Shown in pieces: positions 9,404 to 17,604 of a DNA stretch of 64,000 bases. The stretch lies in contig JAPKMW010000032.1 in the NCBI GenBank assembly GCA_026645575.1, positions 31,312 to 95,311 on the forward strand. Direction: 5' to 3'. The notes beneath the pieces are model-generated. The model was not told the DNA's origin and ran no database searches. It saw nothing but the letters and a program-made list of their open reading frames with translations. The position numbers were made by a program, and so were the translations under genes. The DNA comes from Caldilineaceae bacterium (GTDB lineage: Bacteria; Chloroflexota; Anaerolineae; Caldilineales; Caldilineaceae). How positions within the stretch are numbered: the stretch's first letter is position 1; every line of letters begins with the position of its first letter.

Positions 9404-11263
9404 CTATGCCTCGCGCCGACGGGTAGCATAGGCGCCGGCGGCCAGCGCCAACAGGATCAGCGCCACGATGGGCATGGTCGTCGCGGAAACGTCATTCAAG
9501 CCGGCGCCGGTGGCGGGCATACTCTCCGGCTCGCGGGCCTGGTCGGTTTCACGGGTGGCGCCGGCGGCGTCCGCTTCTTTGGCAACCGGTTCGGCGGCGG
9601 CAGCGGTGGCTAGGTTGGCGGTAAAGGGCTGCATGACAACGGCGTTGTCAATAATCACGGGGCCATCCGCGCCGGGGAATTCGTAGGTTCCCATCGTGCC
9701 GCCATCAACATGCAACATGGCCCAGAGGCTGCGGCTTTCGGTCAGCGGCGTGTCCAGCGTGACGACAATATTGTCGGTCGTGCCGGGCGGGACACTAGCC
9801 TGACCGAGAACCGGCCCTGGTTTGCCCTCGACATCGGCATGGATGACGATCCAGCCCTGTTCTGCGGCCACGACCTGAGCAACCCCGACGCTGGCGCCAT
9901 TGGAGTCCTGATCACCGGCTGTCACCGCCGGGACAACAGTTGCTGTCGCCATACTGGCGCCTGTTTCGGCAGGTGCCGCGGTGTCGGTCATCGCCATGGT
10001 ATGAGTCATGGCGCTTGTGTCAGTCATTGCCATTGTGTCAGTCATTGCCATTGTTTCAGTCATTGCCATTGTTTCGGTCATGGCAACGGTCTCGGTCATT
10101 GTGGCGGTTTCCGTCATGGTTTCGGTGGCAGCCGCTCCAGCCACAGCGGCGACCGGCTCGGCACTGGTGACGCCGGGATACATCACAACCTGACCGGAGC
10201 CGGGGGCGCCGACTCCATTGATCGCAAGATAGGCGTCGCCGTTCGGGTTAAAGGTGACGGCGGTCGGGAACGACAGTCCACCGATCACTACACTGGACCC
10301 CTCCCCTTCGGCGATACGGATCAGGGCGCCACTATCGGGGGTAGGACCGTTTTCGTTCCAGACACCAAATTGCACGGCGTAGAGTTGATTGTCCGGGCCA
10401 AGTTGCAGGTCGGTCAACATGGTCAGGCCGGTGGCATAATCGCTGACCGCGCCATCGGCGCCAACCGTCACCACTTTGGCCGAACCAGGGACGAAGGGGA
10501 AACCGGAAAGGAAGGAGACATAGACCACGCCATCGCGCTCCACGACGGCTGTGGGCACCGGGTCGGTCAATTTCTCATTGTTGCGCCCCGGATTTTCAAA
10601 GGGAGCGGGGATGCCATCAAAGACGGCAACCAGCCGAACGCGACCGGACAAGGGATTGACGCGCAATAAGGCATTGCCACCGGCGTCGGCAATCCAGAGT
10701 ACGCCTTGGGTTGGGCTGCCGCTGAGGCCAAAGGGGTGAGAATCGGCCATTAAGCCGTCGGGATTCTGGCTGCGCTCAAAATCCCAGGTGCTGGCAACGG
10801 CGGTGGCGCTGCCTTCGTTGATTTCGGCAACAACCCCCATGTTGGGGAGACCGGCTTCTGCGGCGGGATCACCAAGCCATTGACCAACCGTGGCATAGAC
10901 TTTGCCGTTGAGCGTAGCCAGGCGCGCCCCACCTAGAATGTCGGCGCCGGTGGCGACCGAAGGCAAAGCAGTGACAACTTGCTTAGTTCCATCTGGGGCA
11001 ATGGTAATTACTTGGGCGCTCTCGCCATATTTCGCCGTGATGGGTTGCCCGCTTTGCGTATCAACAAAGGGCAGATCTTGATCGCCGCCGGCGCCGGCCT
11101 CGATCACCCACAAGAGACCGCTCTCATCCATGAGGACGCCCATTGGGCCATTCAGCCCGTCGGCGACAACCGTTCCCTGGTCTTGCGCGACCAAGAGCTT
11201 GGGTTGGAACGAAAAAGGCGTGATGAGAGCAGCAATGAGGAAGAGGTAAATCCATTTGCGCAT
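9404..11263 (-). CDS. ScyD/ScyE-like beta-propeller surface protein with C-terminal anchor
   Basis: 619 aa exported protein. Signal peptide at residues 1-26. Residues about 30-370 form a ScyD/ScyE-type propeller, with repeated GLNGPMGVLMDESGLLWV, HPFGLSGSPTQGVLWIADAGGNALLRV and LTDLQLGPDNQLYAVQFG blades. Residues about 380-428 are a hexapeptide repeat (MAMTDT/MAMTET). About 440-555 is a beta domain resembling DUF7282. The end has a sortase-like tail: MPATG (about 582), a hydrophobic helix and ATRRREA. ScyD/ScyE relatives are named from the cyanobacterial scytonemin locus, but they are widespread and their activity is unclear. GGAG lies 8 bases before the ATG. It is a single-gene unit with its own terminator. 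Confidence 0.85.
   Translation of the reverse strand: MRKWIYLFLIAALITPFSFQPKLLVAQDQGTVVADGLNGPMGVLMDESGLLWVIEAGAGGDQDLPFVDTQSGQPITAKYGESAQVITIAPDGTKQVVTALPSVATGADILGGARLATLNGKVYATVGQWLGDPAAEAGLPNMGVVAEINEGSATAVASTWDFERSQNPDGLMADSHPFGLSGSPTQGVLWIADAGGNALLRVNPLSGRVRLVAVFDGIPAPFENPGRNNEKLTDPVPTAVVERDGVVYVSFLSGFPFVPGSAKVVTVGADGAVSDYATGLTMLTDLQLGPDNQLYAVQFGVWNENGPTPDSGALIRIAEGEGSSVVIGGLSFPTAVTFNPNGDAYLAINGVGAPGSGQVVMYPGVTSAEPVAAVAGAAATETMTETATMTETVAMTETMAMTETMAMTDTMAMTDTSAMTHTMAMTDTAAPAETGASMATATVVPAVTAGDQDSNGASVGVAQVVAAEQGWIVIHADVEGKPGPVLGQASVPPGTTDNIVVTLDTPLTESRSLWAMLHVDGGTMGTYEFPGADGPVIIDNAVVMQPFTANLATAAAAEPVAKEADAAGATRETDQAREPESMPATGAGLNDVSATTMPIVALILLALAAGAYATRRREA
9975..10130 (-). repeat. 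18-bp coding tandem repeat
   Basis: About eight copies of an 18-base unit encoding MAMTDT/MAMTET variants in the linker of the surface protein. Copies differ mainly at one or two positions, so recent expansion by slippage or unequal exchange is likely. Confidence 0.9.
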
Positions 11264-11500
11264 GTTGTTTCTCCTTACGCACGCTGCTTAGGAAAATAAT
11301 AGAGATGGCATAACAGTACTTTTATTATACTCCCACCTACGGCTAATCGAAAAATAGTATACAGGTGTAAGGTTGATTTCACAGCGCGACAGTGGCAGAT
11401 TAGGCCGATTCCGGCGCATATAGTAGAGTTGATCCTTCACAACCAAGCGCCCAATAACCAGGCACGTTATGAATAAGCAGCAGATGAAAGGAATGGCGAA

Positions 11501-12259
11501 ATGCACTCGATTGCAGCGATTGATCTCGATGATACCCTCCTGCGCCATGACGGCACACTGTCACCGCGCACCCTGGCAGCATTGGAAGCGTGGCAGGCAA
11601 CTGGCCGGCGCATTGTCATTGCCACCGGTCGGCCCCCGCGCACAATTGGTCGTTCGCTGCCGACCTTTCTTCATGCTACCCCCTGGATCTGTTACAACGG
11701 CGCCGAAACGCGCGTAGCCGACCAGCCCATTTACCAAAATTTGGTGCCGGCGGCGGACCTCTTTGAAATTCTCACCCAGATCGAGCAAACCACACCTGGG
11801 CGGCTGGTTGGTGTGGAAATCAACAATGTACTCTATTTAAATCGACTTGCACCACAGCGCACCACCCCCTATGAAGTCGCCGATCTCTTTATGCTCGACC
11901 AACCTGCGGCCAAGATCCTAATTTTCAGTGAAAATGCCGAAGCGCTGCCGCCACTTACCTTTGCAGTGCCATCCACTGCGCGCATTATGTACTCGGCGCG
12001 CTATCCCCACTTCATCCAAATTATCGGCTGCCGCACCGACAAGGCCGAAGCGCTGCGCGCCCTGGTGGCAAGCTGGCAGATGAGCATGACCGATGTCGTT
12101 GCTTTTGGCGATGACACCAACGATGTCGAGATGGTGCGCGATAGTGGTCTTGGCGTCGCCATGAGCAATGCCGTTCCTGAAGTCAAGGCGGTGGCGGATC
12201 GCATCACTGCATCGAATGAGGAAGATGGGGTGGCGCTGGTGCTGGAAGCGCTGCTTTAG
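11501..12259 (+). CDS. Cof-type HAD-superfamily phosphatase
   Basis: 252 aa. HAD motif I DLDDTLL (nucleophile Asp at about residue 8), motif II ATGR, and motif III/IV FGDDTNDVEM near residue 205 are all present, with a C2B-type cap between them as in Cof/YbiV phosphatases. These hydrolyse sugar phosphates, nucleotides or pyridoxal phosphate in the cytosol; the substrate cannot be read from the sequence. ATG is preceded by AAAGGA at good spacing. The gene is transcribed away from the surface-protein gene; the 237 bases between them hold the two divergent promoters and no other gene. Confidence 0.92.
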   Translation: MHSIAAIDLDDTLLRHDGTLSPRTLAALEAWQATGRRIVIATGRPPRTIGRSLPTFLHATPWICYNGAETRVADQPIYQNLVPAADLFEILTQIEQTTPGRLVGVEINNVLYLNRLAPQRTTPYEVADLFMLDQPAAKILIFSENAEALPPLTFAVPSTARIMYSARYPHFIQIIGCRTDKAEALRALVASWQMSMTDVVAFGDDTNDVEMVRDSGLGVAMSNAVPEVKAVADRITASNEEDGVALVLEALL

Positions 12260-12260
12260 T

Positions 12261-12317
12261 AAGCGATTGAGCGATTGAGCGATTGTATAAGTAATCTTGC
12301 AATCGCTCAATCTCCGC
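12261..12317. repeat. Micro-repeat palindrome after the HAD gene
   Basis: AAGCGATTGAGCGATTGAGCGATTG is a tandem of an 8-base word; after a 14-base spacer comes CAATCGCTCAATC, its inverted form. It starts right after the stop codon. Confidence 0.8.
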
Positions 12318-12497
12318 CTCTTCCATTTCCATACAAATCACCCCATGTTGTCAGTAACATTTCAGCAAAAATTTCGTCATCTCCCGTAGATGGCGATCGA
12401 TTCATCCATTTGAGTTAACAAACATTTACCGATAACACCCTTGCGGAGTAACAGAGCAGGGGTGCAGCTTTGCTATTGCCTGAAAAGGAGTAACCTG

Positions 12498-13766
12498 ATG
12501 CGTTTACGGCGACCAACCCAACAGCTATTGACCTTATTGCTGCTAACCATTTTCTTGACAGCCTGCACCTTGCCCATTCGGCTGGATCCCCAGGCGCTGA
12601 AAAGCGTCTCCATTGACACTTTTGCCAATCAACTACGCACCGCCCTCGTCCTGCAGGATTATGATCAATTGCAACAGTTGATGGGCAGCCCCTTTATTAT
12701 GGCAGATTGGCAGGCCGCCGGGAAAGAAGTGCCGCCGGCAGTGGCGATTGTGCAGTTGCGCAATCACTATCTGAGCGCCGGCAGCGCCGTTGAGGCGCCG
12801 ACCAAGGTAGCCTGGCGCGATCTGCTCGGCGACAGCGATCCGTTAACGCTCTGGGGGCCAGCGGTGCCAGCAGTGAAGGCGCTTTATGTAACTGGCCTCA
12901 GTAATCATGGCCAAGATGAGGCGTTGTTGATCGTTGCCCAGCAACCCAATGGCGCGCCTTATTGGCACAGCATGGTGGTGGCGCCTGGTGGTTTCCACGC
13001 CAAGGCGGATACGGCCAGTGCAACAACGACAACGATGGTTAGCACAGAGATTAGCACAGAGATTAGCACAGAGAGCGCAGCCAAGCAAGCCGCCATCACC
13101 GAAACGCCTGTGGTGCCGGCCGATGCCTTCCCCCGCCTGACCTTCAATGCAAACGCCACGGCGGCTTCGGTTCGTGGTGTTTTGACGGCGGCCCATGAAC
13201 AACACTATCTCATGCGGGCGTTGGAGGGGCAACAACTGCTGGTTGAACTTGCTTCTACTACCGGGCAAGCAACCTTTACGATCCGTGGCGCCGAAGATGG
13301 CAAGTTTCTCAAGGGAAGCAGCAAGGCGTTGAAGAGTTGGGAGGGAACGGCGCCGGCAACACAGGATTACCAGATTACGGTGACAGCGCCCGCCACAACG
13401 CCTTTTGAATTAATTACACACGTTGACCCGCGACAAGCACCGGTCGCCCCCTTGGCGGCGCCGACACGGTTGCTCTTTGCGGCCGGCGCCAACACAATGA
13501 CGGTGCATGGCACAGTCGCCGCGCCGGAGCAGCAGCGCTATCTGCTACGCGGTGTAGCCGGTCGCACCTTGCAGATTACCCTCACGGCTGCCACCAAAGG
13601 GACAACCTTTGCGATTCAGGGTGTTACCGATGGCAAGCCACTCAAGCGCTTGGAAACCATTGCCAAAAGTTGGTCGAATGCGTTGCCCATGACGCAGGAT
13701 TACTTGATCACGGTGACAACTAGTGGTGCAGAGACTGAGTATACGTTGGAATTGGAAACGGAGTAA
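12498..13766 (+). CDS. Lipoprotein with two copies of a PliI/PPC-like beta domain
   Basis: 422 aa from the ATG at 12498, which has AAGGAG eight bases upstream; 19 further in-frame codons upstream lack a ribosome site. Lipoprotein signal with lipobox LTAC near residue 23. An N-terminal domain (30-170) is followed by a STEISTEISTES linker encoded by 12-base repeats, then two homologous beta domains (about 212-310 and 325-422). Each reads LxFxAxAxxxxVxGxxxxxxxxxYLxRxxxGxxLxxxLxxxxxxxTFxIxGxxDGKxLK followed by SWxxxxPxTQDYxITV. This pattern resembles the pre-peptidase/lysozyme-inhibitor-like domains of envelope proteins. No enzymatic motif is visible. Confidence 0.85.
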   Translation: MRLRRPTQQLLTLLLLTIFLTACTLPIRLDPQALKSVSIDTFANQLRTALVLQDYDQLQQLMGSPFIMADWQAAGKEVPPAVAIVQLRNHYLSAGSAVEAPTKVAWRDLLGDSDPLTLWGPAVPAVKALYVTGLSNHGQDEALLIVAQQPNGAPYWHSMVVAPGGFHAKADTASATTTTMVSTEISTEISTESAAKQAAITETPVVPADAFPRLTFNANATAASVRGVLTAAHEQHYLMRALEGQQLLVELASTTGQATFTIRGAEDGKFLKGSSKALKSWEGTAPATQDYQITVTAPATTPFELITHVDPRQAPVAPLAAPTRLLFAAGANTMTVHGTVAAPEQQRYLLRGVAGRTLQITLTAATKGTTFAIQGVTDGKPLKRLETIAKSWSNALPMTQDYLITVTTSGAETEYTLELETE

Positions 13767-13819
13767 GCGATTAGGAGATTGAGAGATTACGACTGAATCT
13801 CCCAATCTCCTAATCGCTT
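13765..13819. repeat. Micro-repeat palindrome overlapping a stop codon
   Basis: 24-base arms 13765-13788 and 13796-13819 with one mismatch and a 7-base loop. The lipoprotein's TAA supplies the first two bases of the left arm, so the element abuts the coding end exactly. Confidence 0.85.
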
Positions 13820-13859
13820 GATACTTTGTTCATACCAATGAATAGTATCAAACTGTCCG

Positions 13860-14141
13860 CTACTCTTCCATGCCAATAGAGAACATGCTCTCCAGATCAT
13901 GTTTGGAGAAGGCGCGGAAGGCGATGAGTGTTTCGGTATTTTCGATCCCCTCCAGGCTTAACATCTGGCTGGTGATCAGGTCGGCCATCTTTTCATTGTT
14001 GTTGACGCGGATAATCGCCACCAGATCATAACGGCCACCCACGGAATAGACCTCGGCCACGCCCTTCATCTCGACTAGCTTTTGGGCCACATCATTAATT
14101 TGTTGACGCGCAACTTTGATTAAGACCACGGCTGTTACCAT
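13860..14141 (-). CDS. Stand-alone Lrp/AsnC ligand-binding domain protein
   Basis: 93 aa consisting only of the RAM/AsnC_trans_reg fold: AVVLIKVARQQINDVAQKLVEMKGVAEVYSVGG-type beta-alpha-beta followed by GRYDLVAIIRV and the second half ending in TLIAFRAFS. The DNA-binding HTH of full Lrp proteins is absent, as in the SraA/DM1-type stand-alone domains that bind amino acids and can pair with full-length regulators. ATG is preceded by GGAGGG. It is a single gene on the minus strand between two exported-protein genes. Confidence 0.93.
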   Translation of the reverse strand: MVTAVVLIKVARQQINDVAQKLVEMKGVAEVYSVGGRYDLVAIIRVNNNEKMADLITSQMLSLEGIENTETLIAFRAFSKHDLESMFSIGMEE

Positions 14142-14382
14142 CTTTGCCCTCCTGACTTGTGTGATGGTCAGTAGTCCACAGTCATGTTGTCCCTTACAAG
14201 GGGCAGAGTGTAGTCGGGAGTCGGTCGATTGCTACCTCGGCTACGGTGCGGTCTACTGATAGTGCTAAACAGTATAGGGAAAGCATATCACTTGCCTCCT
14301 GATTGCACAACTTTTCAGCCGATCTTTCCAGCCTGCCGCCCGGATGCCCTACCTGTGTCTACGGTATGCCTACTCCTGTATT
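14142..14382. other. Intergenic stretch without a gene
   Basis: Contains words of the GTCC/ACAG micro-repeat type (14160-14220) and one copy of TGCGGTCTACTGAT (14247-14260) that recurs at 38391 (plus) and about 47252-47265 (minus). No credible reading frame. Confidence 0.6.
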
Positions 14383-15648
14383 TTACTCCACCAGAAAATT
14401 GACGGAAACCACATTACAAGGGCCATTGGCGCCATCGGTGCTAAAGGCGGCGGAAGTGGAGATGCGTTGGCGGTTCTGATCGACCAGCCACGCATACCAG
14501 TTGCCGACGCGCGGGACGCCGACACTGATAATATGCGTATAAAAACCGGGCTTGCCACTACCGGAGGTTGCCGGCTGCGTCACCCACGGCCCGTCGGCTT
14601 CATAGCTAAAGACAATGCGATAGCCATCGGTTGGTTGCCCATTCACGTAGACATAGCCTTCAAAACGACTACCGCGATCGTTGGGTTGACAGCCCACCAC
14701 CACGGCCTGCGCCAAGGGTGAACCAGTGGCAGTCGGGCTGGGGGTTGCCGTTGGCGATGGCGTGAAGGTAGCGGTGGCCGTTGGTGAAGGTGTTGCCGTA
14801 GCACTGACGGTTGGTGAAGGTGTTGCCGTTGGGATTGGCGTTGTGGTTATTGGCGTTGTGGTTATTGGCGTTGTGGTTATTGGCGCTGTCGCCATCAAGG
14901 TTGGCGTGGCTGATGGCACGGGGGCAATATCCTCGGCGGTGGGAACCGTTGGCGTCACTGATACCGTAACAGTTGATGTTGGCGTTGGAGAAGGCACAGC
15001 GCCGGCAACCGTCCATTGCCAGACCAACCCATAGCTGGTGTGGATCGTATGAAAGGGGGCTTCAATGGAACCCATCCCCATCCCCTCCACGCGGTCGGCC
15101 GGGACATCGCCGGCCGGTTGGGCAGCATAGGCGGGGGCGATGGCGAACATAGCGAAGTCGGCGGCATAGGGTTCGCCGGCTTTCTGTTCCGTTTTCACCC
15201 TGGCTTCACCATCAGCCCACTGCACCACGATCGGCAGGTTGGTGAGCCGTTGGCCGGCTTGATCCAACAGATCGACCAAGATGTGGTGGCGCCCTTGCGC
15301 TTCGGCTTCATTGTACCAACGGGCTTGGACCAGGCGCCAATAGCCGACGTTGGGGGCGACTTGCGCTTGGACCAGGCGCGCGCCCCGTTCCGTCAGGCGG
15401 GCGTCCCAGGCAACGGGTAGATCCGGCTCGATTGGCGCCGCTTGCCCCCGATCAGCTTTGGTATGAACTAGCGGCAAGTATAACGAATAGGGTAAAGCGG
15501 TTGGCGATTCTTGTGGGTTGTTACTTTGGGCCAGAAAATTCTGGTGTGAACAGAGAAGAACAATGATACTCAGGAAAAGACTGAGCAGGAATGGGGTGCA
15601 GCGACCCAAGCGAACAACTCCATACTTCCGGGTTAAGTAGTGAGTCAT
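14383..15648 (-). CDS. Exported protein with Thr/Pro-rich linker
   Basis: 421 aa. A hydrophobic segment at residues 18-38 after a basic start acts as a signal peptide or anchor. Residues about 80-215 form one domain (WDARLTERGARLV, WRLVQARWYNEAEAQGRHHI, QWADGEARVKTEQKAGEPYAADFAM). Residues about 219-305 are a Thr/Pro/Ala linker with ITTTP and PSPTA repeats. Residues 310-421 form a C-terminal beta domain with Cys near both ends (VVGCQPND and GPCNVV). Both end domains look like extracellular binding modules; no active site is recognised. Such Thr/Pro-linker surface proteins are frequent in filamentous Chloroflexota. The ribosome site is weak. Confidence 0.8.
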   Translation of the reverse strand: MTHYLTRKYGVVRLGRCTPFLLSLFLSIIVLLCSHQNFLAQSNNPQESPTALPYSLYLPLVHTKADRGQAAPIEPDLPVAWDARLTERGARLVQAQVAPNVGYWRLVQARWYNEAEAQGRHHILVDLLDQAGQRLTNLPIVVQWADGEARVKTEQKAGEPYAADFAMFAIAPAYAAQPAGDVPADRVEGMGMGSIEAPFHTIHTSYGLVWQWTVAGAVPSPTPTSTVTVSVTPTVPTAEDIAPVPSATPTLMATAPITTTPITTTPITTTPIPTATPSPTVSATATPSPTATATFTPSPTATPSPTATGSPLAQAVVVGCQPNDRGSRFEGYVYVNGQPTDGYRIVFSYEADGPWVTQPATSGSGKPGFYTHIISVGVPRVGNWYAWLVDQNRQRISTSAAFSTDGANGPCNVVSVNFLVE

Positions 15649-15962
15649 GATTATTCTGCTTCCATATAAAATTCACACGAAAACGATAAGCTAATCGTAA
15701 CATAAAATAAACTATTTAACGATAACAGTTAGCTGACAGCTTTGTTTAAATAGGCAACATACTACGACAAAAATCCATCTCTTTCGTAATCTAACAAACA
15801 AAAAGTTAACAACTCTTCGCAGACAAAGTTGCATCACGCCTCGCTCCATAGTACAATCAACCTAGCAAAGCGAATCAATGCTATCCCCGACCATTGCCCC
15901 ATTGCTCTCTTTCTGCACTCCAATGGTCGTTAGGGTTGTGTTTTAAAGGAGCAGACAAAGCA
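15649..15962. promoter_or_regulatory. AT-rich divergent promoter region
   Basis: 314 bases between two divergently transcribed genes, clearly richer in A and T than the coding DNA around it, with overlapping inverted words such as GATAAGCTAATC and AACGATAACAGTTAGC. It should hold both promoters; no reading frame or RNA gene is evident. Confidence 0.5.
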
Positions 15963-16265
15963 ATGATGCGGATTAAACGAATTCGGATCGGTTCAGCGGC
16001 AAGGGTCGTTGGTTTCCTCTTTTTGATCATTGGCCTGATTTTTGGCGAAGTTACTGTTTTACTTTCTTCGCGTTTACAGATCAACCTACCTCAACTCAGC
16101 AATGAAATTATGGGATTACCCTCTCAAGCCGCCCTGGGGTTGGCCGGGTTGGTAATCATTCCCCTGGTCTACGGTCTTTTGGGCTGGTTTCTTGGTGCGC
16201 TGATTGCCGTCATCTATAACCTAAGCGCCGGCTGGTTGGGTGGTCTTGAAATTGAATATGAGTAA
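15963..16265 (+). CDS. Small two-helix membrane protein (DUF3566-like)
   Basis: 100 aa from the ATG at 15963 (AAAGGAG about eleven bases upstream; another ATG follows directly at 15966). Two transmembrane segments, VVGFLFLIIGLIFGEVTVLL and GLVIIPLVYGLLGWFLGALIAVIYNL, and a short C-terminal LSAGWLGGLEIE motif. The end pattern YNL-x-A-x-W-x-GG-x-E matches small membrane proteins annotated as DUF3566-like. Function unknown. It is followed after 61 bases by the Crp/Fnr regulator, but a promoter for that gene lies in the gap. Confidence 0.75.
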   Translation: MMRIKRIRIGSAARVVGFLFLIIGLIFGEVTVLLSSRLQINLPQLSNEIMGLPSQAALGLAGLVIIPLVYGLLGWFLGALIAVIYNLSAGWLGGLEIEYE

Positions 16266-16270
16266 AAAGG

Positions 16271-16304
16271 CTCAATTGTGCTATAATCAAGTGCAGTTCT
16301 TGAT
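16271..16304 (+). promoter_or_regulatory. Extended -10 promoter and palindromic operator of the Crp/Fnr gene
   Basis: TGCTATAAT (16279-16287) is an extended -10. Overlapping its end, ATCAAG (16286-16291) and CTTGAT (16299-16304) form an inverted repeat with a 7-base spacer, built from the TTGAT/ATCAA half-sites used by FNR-type proteins but with non-standard spacing. Its position would allow autorepression. Confidence 0.5.
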
Positions 16305-16326
16305 CAACTAGCATGAGGAGCATACC

Positions 16327-17022
16327 ATGGCCACACAAAACCCATCGGGCCGTCAATTACCGTTGGCGCTCTGGCAAAGCGTTCCCTTTTTGACCGCCTT
16401 ACCGGAGGAAATTATCCAAACGCTGGCGATGGTTGCCAGTCGTCATCGCTATGCAACAGGCGCCCTGATCTTTACCGAAGGCGATCCGGTGGCTGGTCTT
16501 TGTTTGATCGAAGAAGGTACGGTGAAAATCTGTCGTTACTCAAAGGAAGGGCGCGAGCAAACGCTCAACCTCTTTAATCGCGGCGACACCTTTAACGATG
16601 TCGCCGCGCTGGATGGCGGTCCTAACCCGGCCACCGCCATTGCCTTTACCGATGTGACCCTCTGGCGCATTGCCCGCCTTGATCTCCAACAAGTCGCCAA
16701 TCGGTACCCGGCGCTGGCCTGGGCCTTGATTGAAAGCATTGCCCGCCGCACCCGCTATCTGGTGGGGCTGGTGCAGGATCTCTCCTTACGTAGCGTCAAG
16801 AGCCGCCTCGCCAAACTCCTTCTCGATCAAGCCAATGCTGCTGAACATGGCAATGCCCCGCCCATGCTGACCCAAGAAGAGATGGCCAGTCGCCTCGGCA
16901 CCGTGCGCGAAGTAGTGGGACGCGCCCTGCGTTCCCTGGTCGCCGCCGGCATCATCGAATTTAACCGCCACCAGATTGTCGTTCTCGACGCCGAACGGCT
17001 GGCGGAAGAAGCTGAGATTTAA
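16327..17022 (+). CDS. Crp/Fnr-family transcription regulator
   Basis: 231 aa. N-terminal cyclic-nucleotide-type beta barrel (about 15-130; FTEGDPVAGLCLIEEGTVKICRYSKEGREQTLNLFNRGD), long dimer helix, and a C-terminal winged HTH (about 150-225; MLTQEEMASRLGTVREVVGRALRSL) with the E-x3-R-type recognition helix typical of the Crp/Fnr superfamily. The Cys cluster that holds [4Fe-4S] in FNR is missing from the N-terminus, so it is not an FNR-type oxygen sensor; a haem/NO (DNR-like) or other sensor is possible. Its place directly before nosZ makes it the likely regulator of the nos genes. A dimeric DNA-binding protein in the cytosol. Confidence 0.93.
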   Translation: MATQNPSGRQLPLALWQSVPFLTALPEEIIQTLAMVASRHRYATGALIFTEGDPVAGLCLIEEGTVKICRYSKEGREQTLNLFNRGDTFNDVAALDGGPNPATAIAFTDVTLWRIARLDLQQVANRYPALAWALIESIARRTRYLVGLVQDLSLRSVKSRLAKLLLDQANAAEHGNAPPMLTQEEMASRLGTVREVVGRALRSLVAAGIIEFNRHQIVVLDAERLAEEAEI

Positions 17023-17041
17023 ACCTCAATATCAAGCAAAG

Positions 17042-17165
17042 ACACGACAGCGGATGCAGGCCGGAGCGGATGTTTTGTCGCCGACATCCGCTGTCGTGTT
17101 GTTTTCCGCACGTTGCCTTTTCCACACAATCCCTTCCCGCCTGCATCCGCTGTCGTGTTGTTTTA
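17042..17165 (+). terminator. Hairpin terminator with a repeated right arm
   Basis: ACACGACAGCGGATG (17042-17056) pairs with CATCCGCTGTCGTGT (about 17086-17100), followed by TGTTTT. The right arm plus TTGTTTT recurs at about 17145-17165, where it can also pair with the left arm. It separates the regulator from the ferredoxin gene. Confidence 0.65.
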
Positions 17166-17283
17166 CCCCACCATGAGACTTTAGTCGCAGCGCGCCCGCC
17201 GTCCCTTTGTTACCATAGCCTCAATCGTTGCGCAGCAAGAGAGATGAGTTGGCAGGCGCAAGGGGCGTAGGGAGAAGCGACGA

Positions 17284-17517
17284 ATGACAACCCATCCACT
17301 ACCGATCATTGACCACGAGTTGTGTGACGGCTGTGCGCGTTGTATCGAAGTCTGCCCGACCGGCGCCCTACAACTGGTGATGGGCAAAGCGGAATTGCGC
17401 TACCCCGATCACTGCACCTATTGTACCGCCTGTGAAGAAGCCTGCCCGACCAACGCCATTGCCTTGCCTTTTGTGGTTGTGTTGAAAAAACGCACAGTTA
17501 CAGAACCACCCGCGTAA
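17284..17517 (+). CDS. 2x[4Fe-4S] ferredoxin of the nos cluster
   Basis: 77 aa with two complete cluster motifs, CDGCARCIEVCPTG and CTYCTACEEACPTN, in the layout of bacterial dicluster ferredoxins. It lacks a signal peptide, so it acts in the cytosol or on the inner face of the membrane. Ferredoxin-like polyferredoxin proteins (NosG/NosH, NosR C-terminus) feed electrons toward nitrous oxide reductase maturation or turnover in known nos clusters, and this gene stands 87 bases before nosZ. GGGAGAAG precedes the ATG. Confidence 0.9.
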   Translation: MTTHPLPIIDHELCDGCARCIEVCPTGALQLVMGKAELRYPDHCTYCTACEEACPTNAIALPFVVVLKKRTVTEPPA

Positions 17518-17604
17518 AGCCGGAAAGGAGGGTTGAACTTGCAACAACGGTATCAACTTTGCAGTGAGCAATCCAGCAAAAGCAGATAAAGGAGAGTAAA
17601 AATC

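Noticed and set aside
9710..10669. Long plus-strand frame rich in His and Cys
   Set aside because: Antisense shadow of the tandem-repeat linker and propeller of the surface protein.
14726..15034. Plus-strand Val/Gly repeat protein
   Set aside because: It is the antisense shadow of the Thr/Pro linker of the exported protein.
17518..17604. FNR-type box before nosZ (TTGAACT...TATCAA)
   Set aside because: The half-sites are spaced too far apart and are not symmetric; kept only as a vague possibility.
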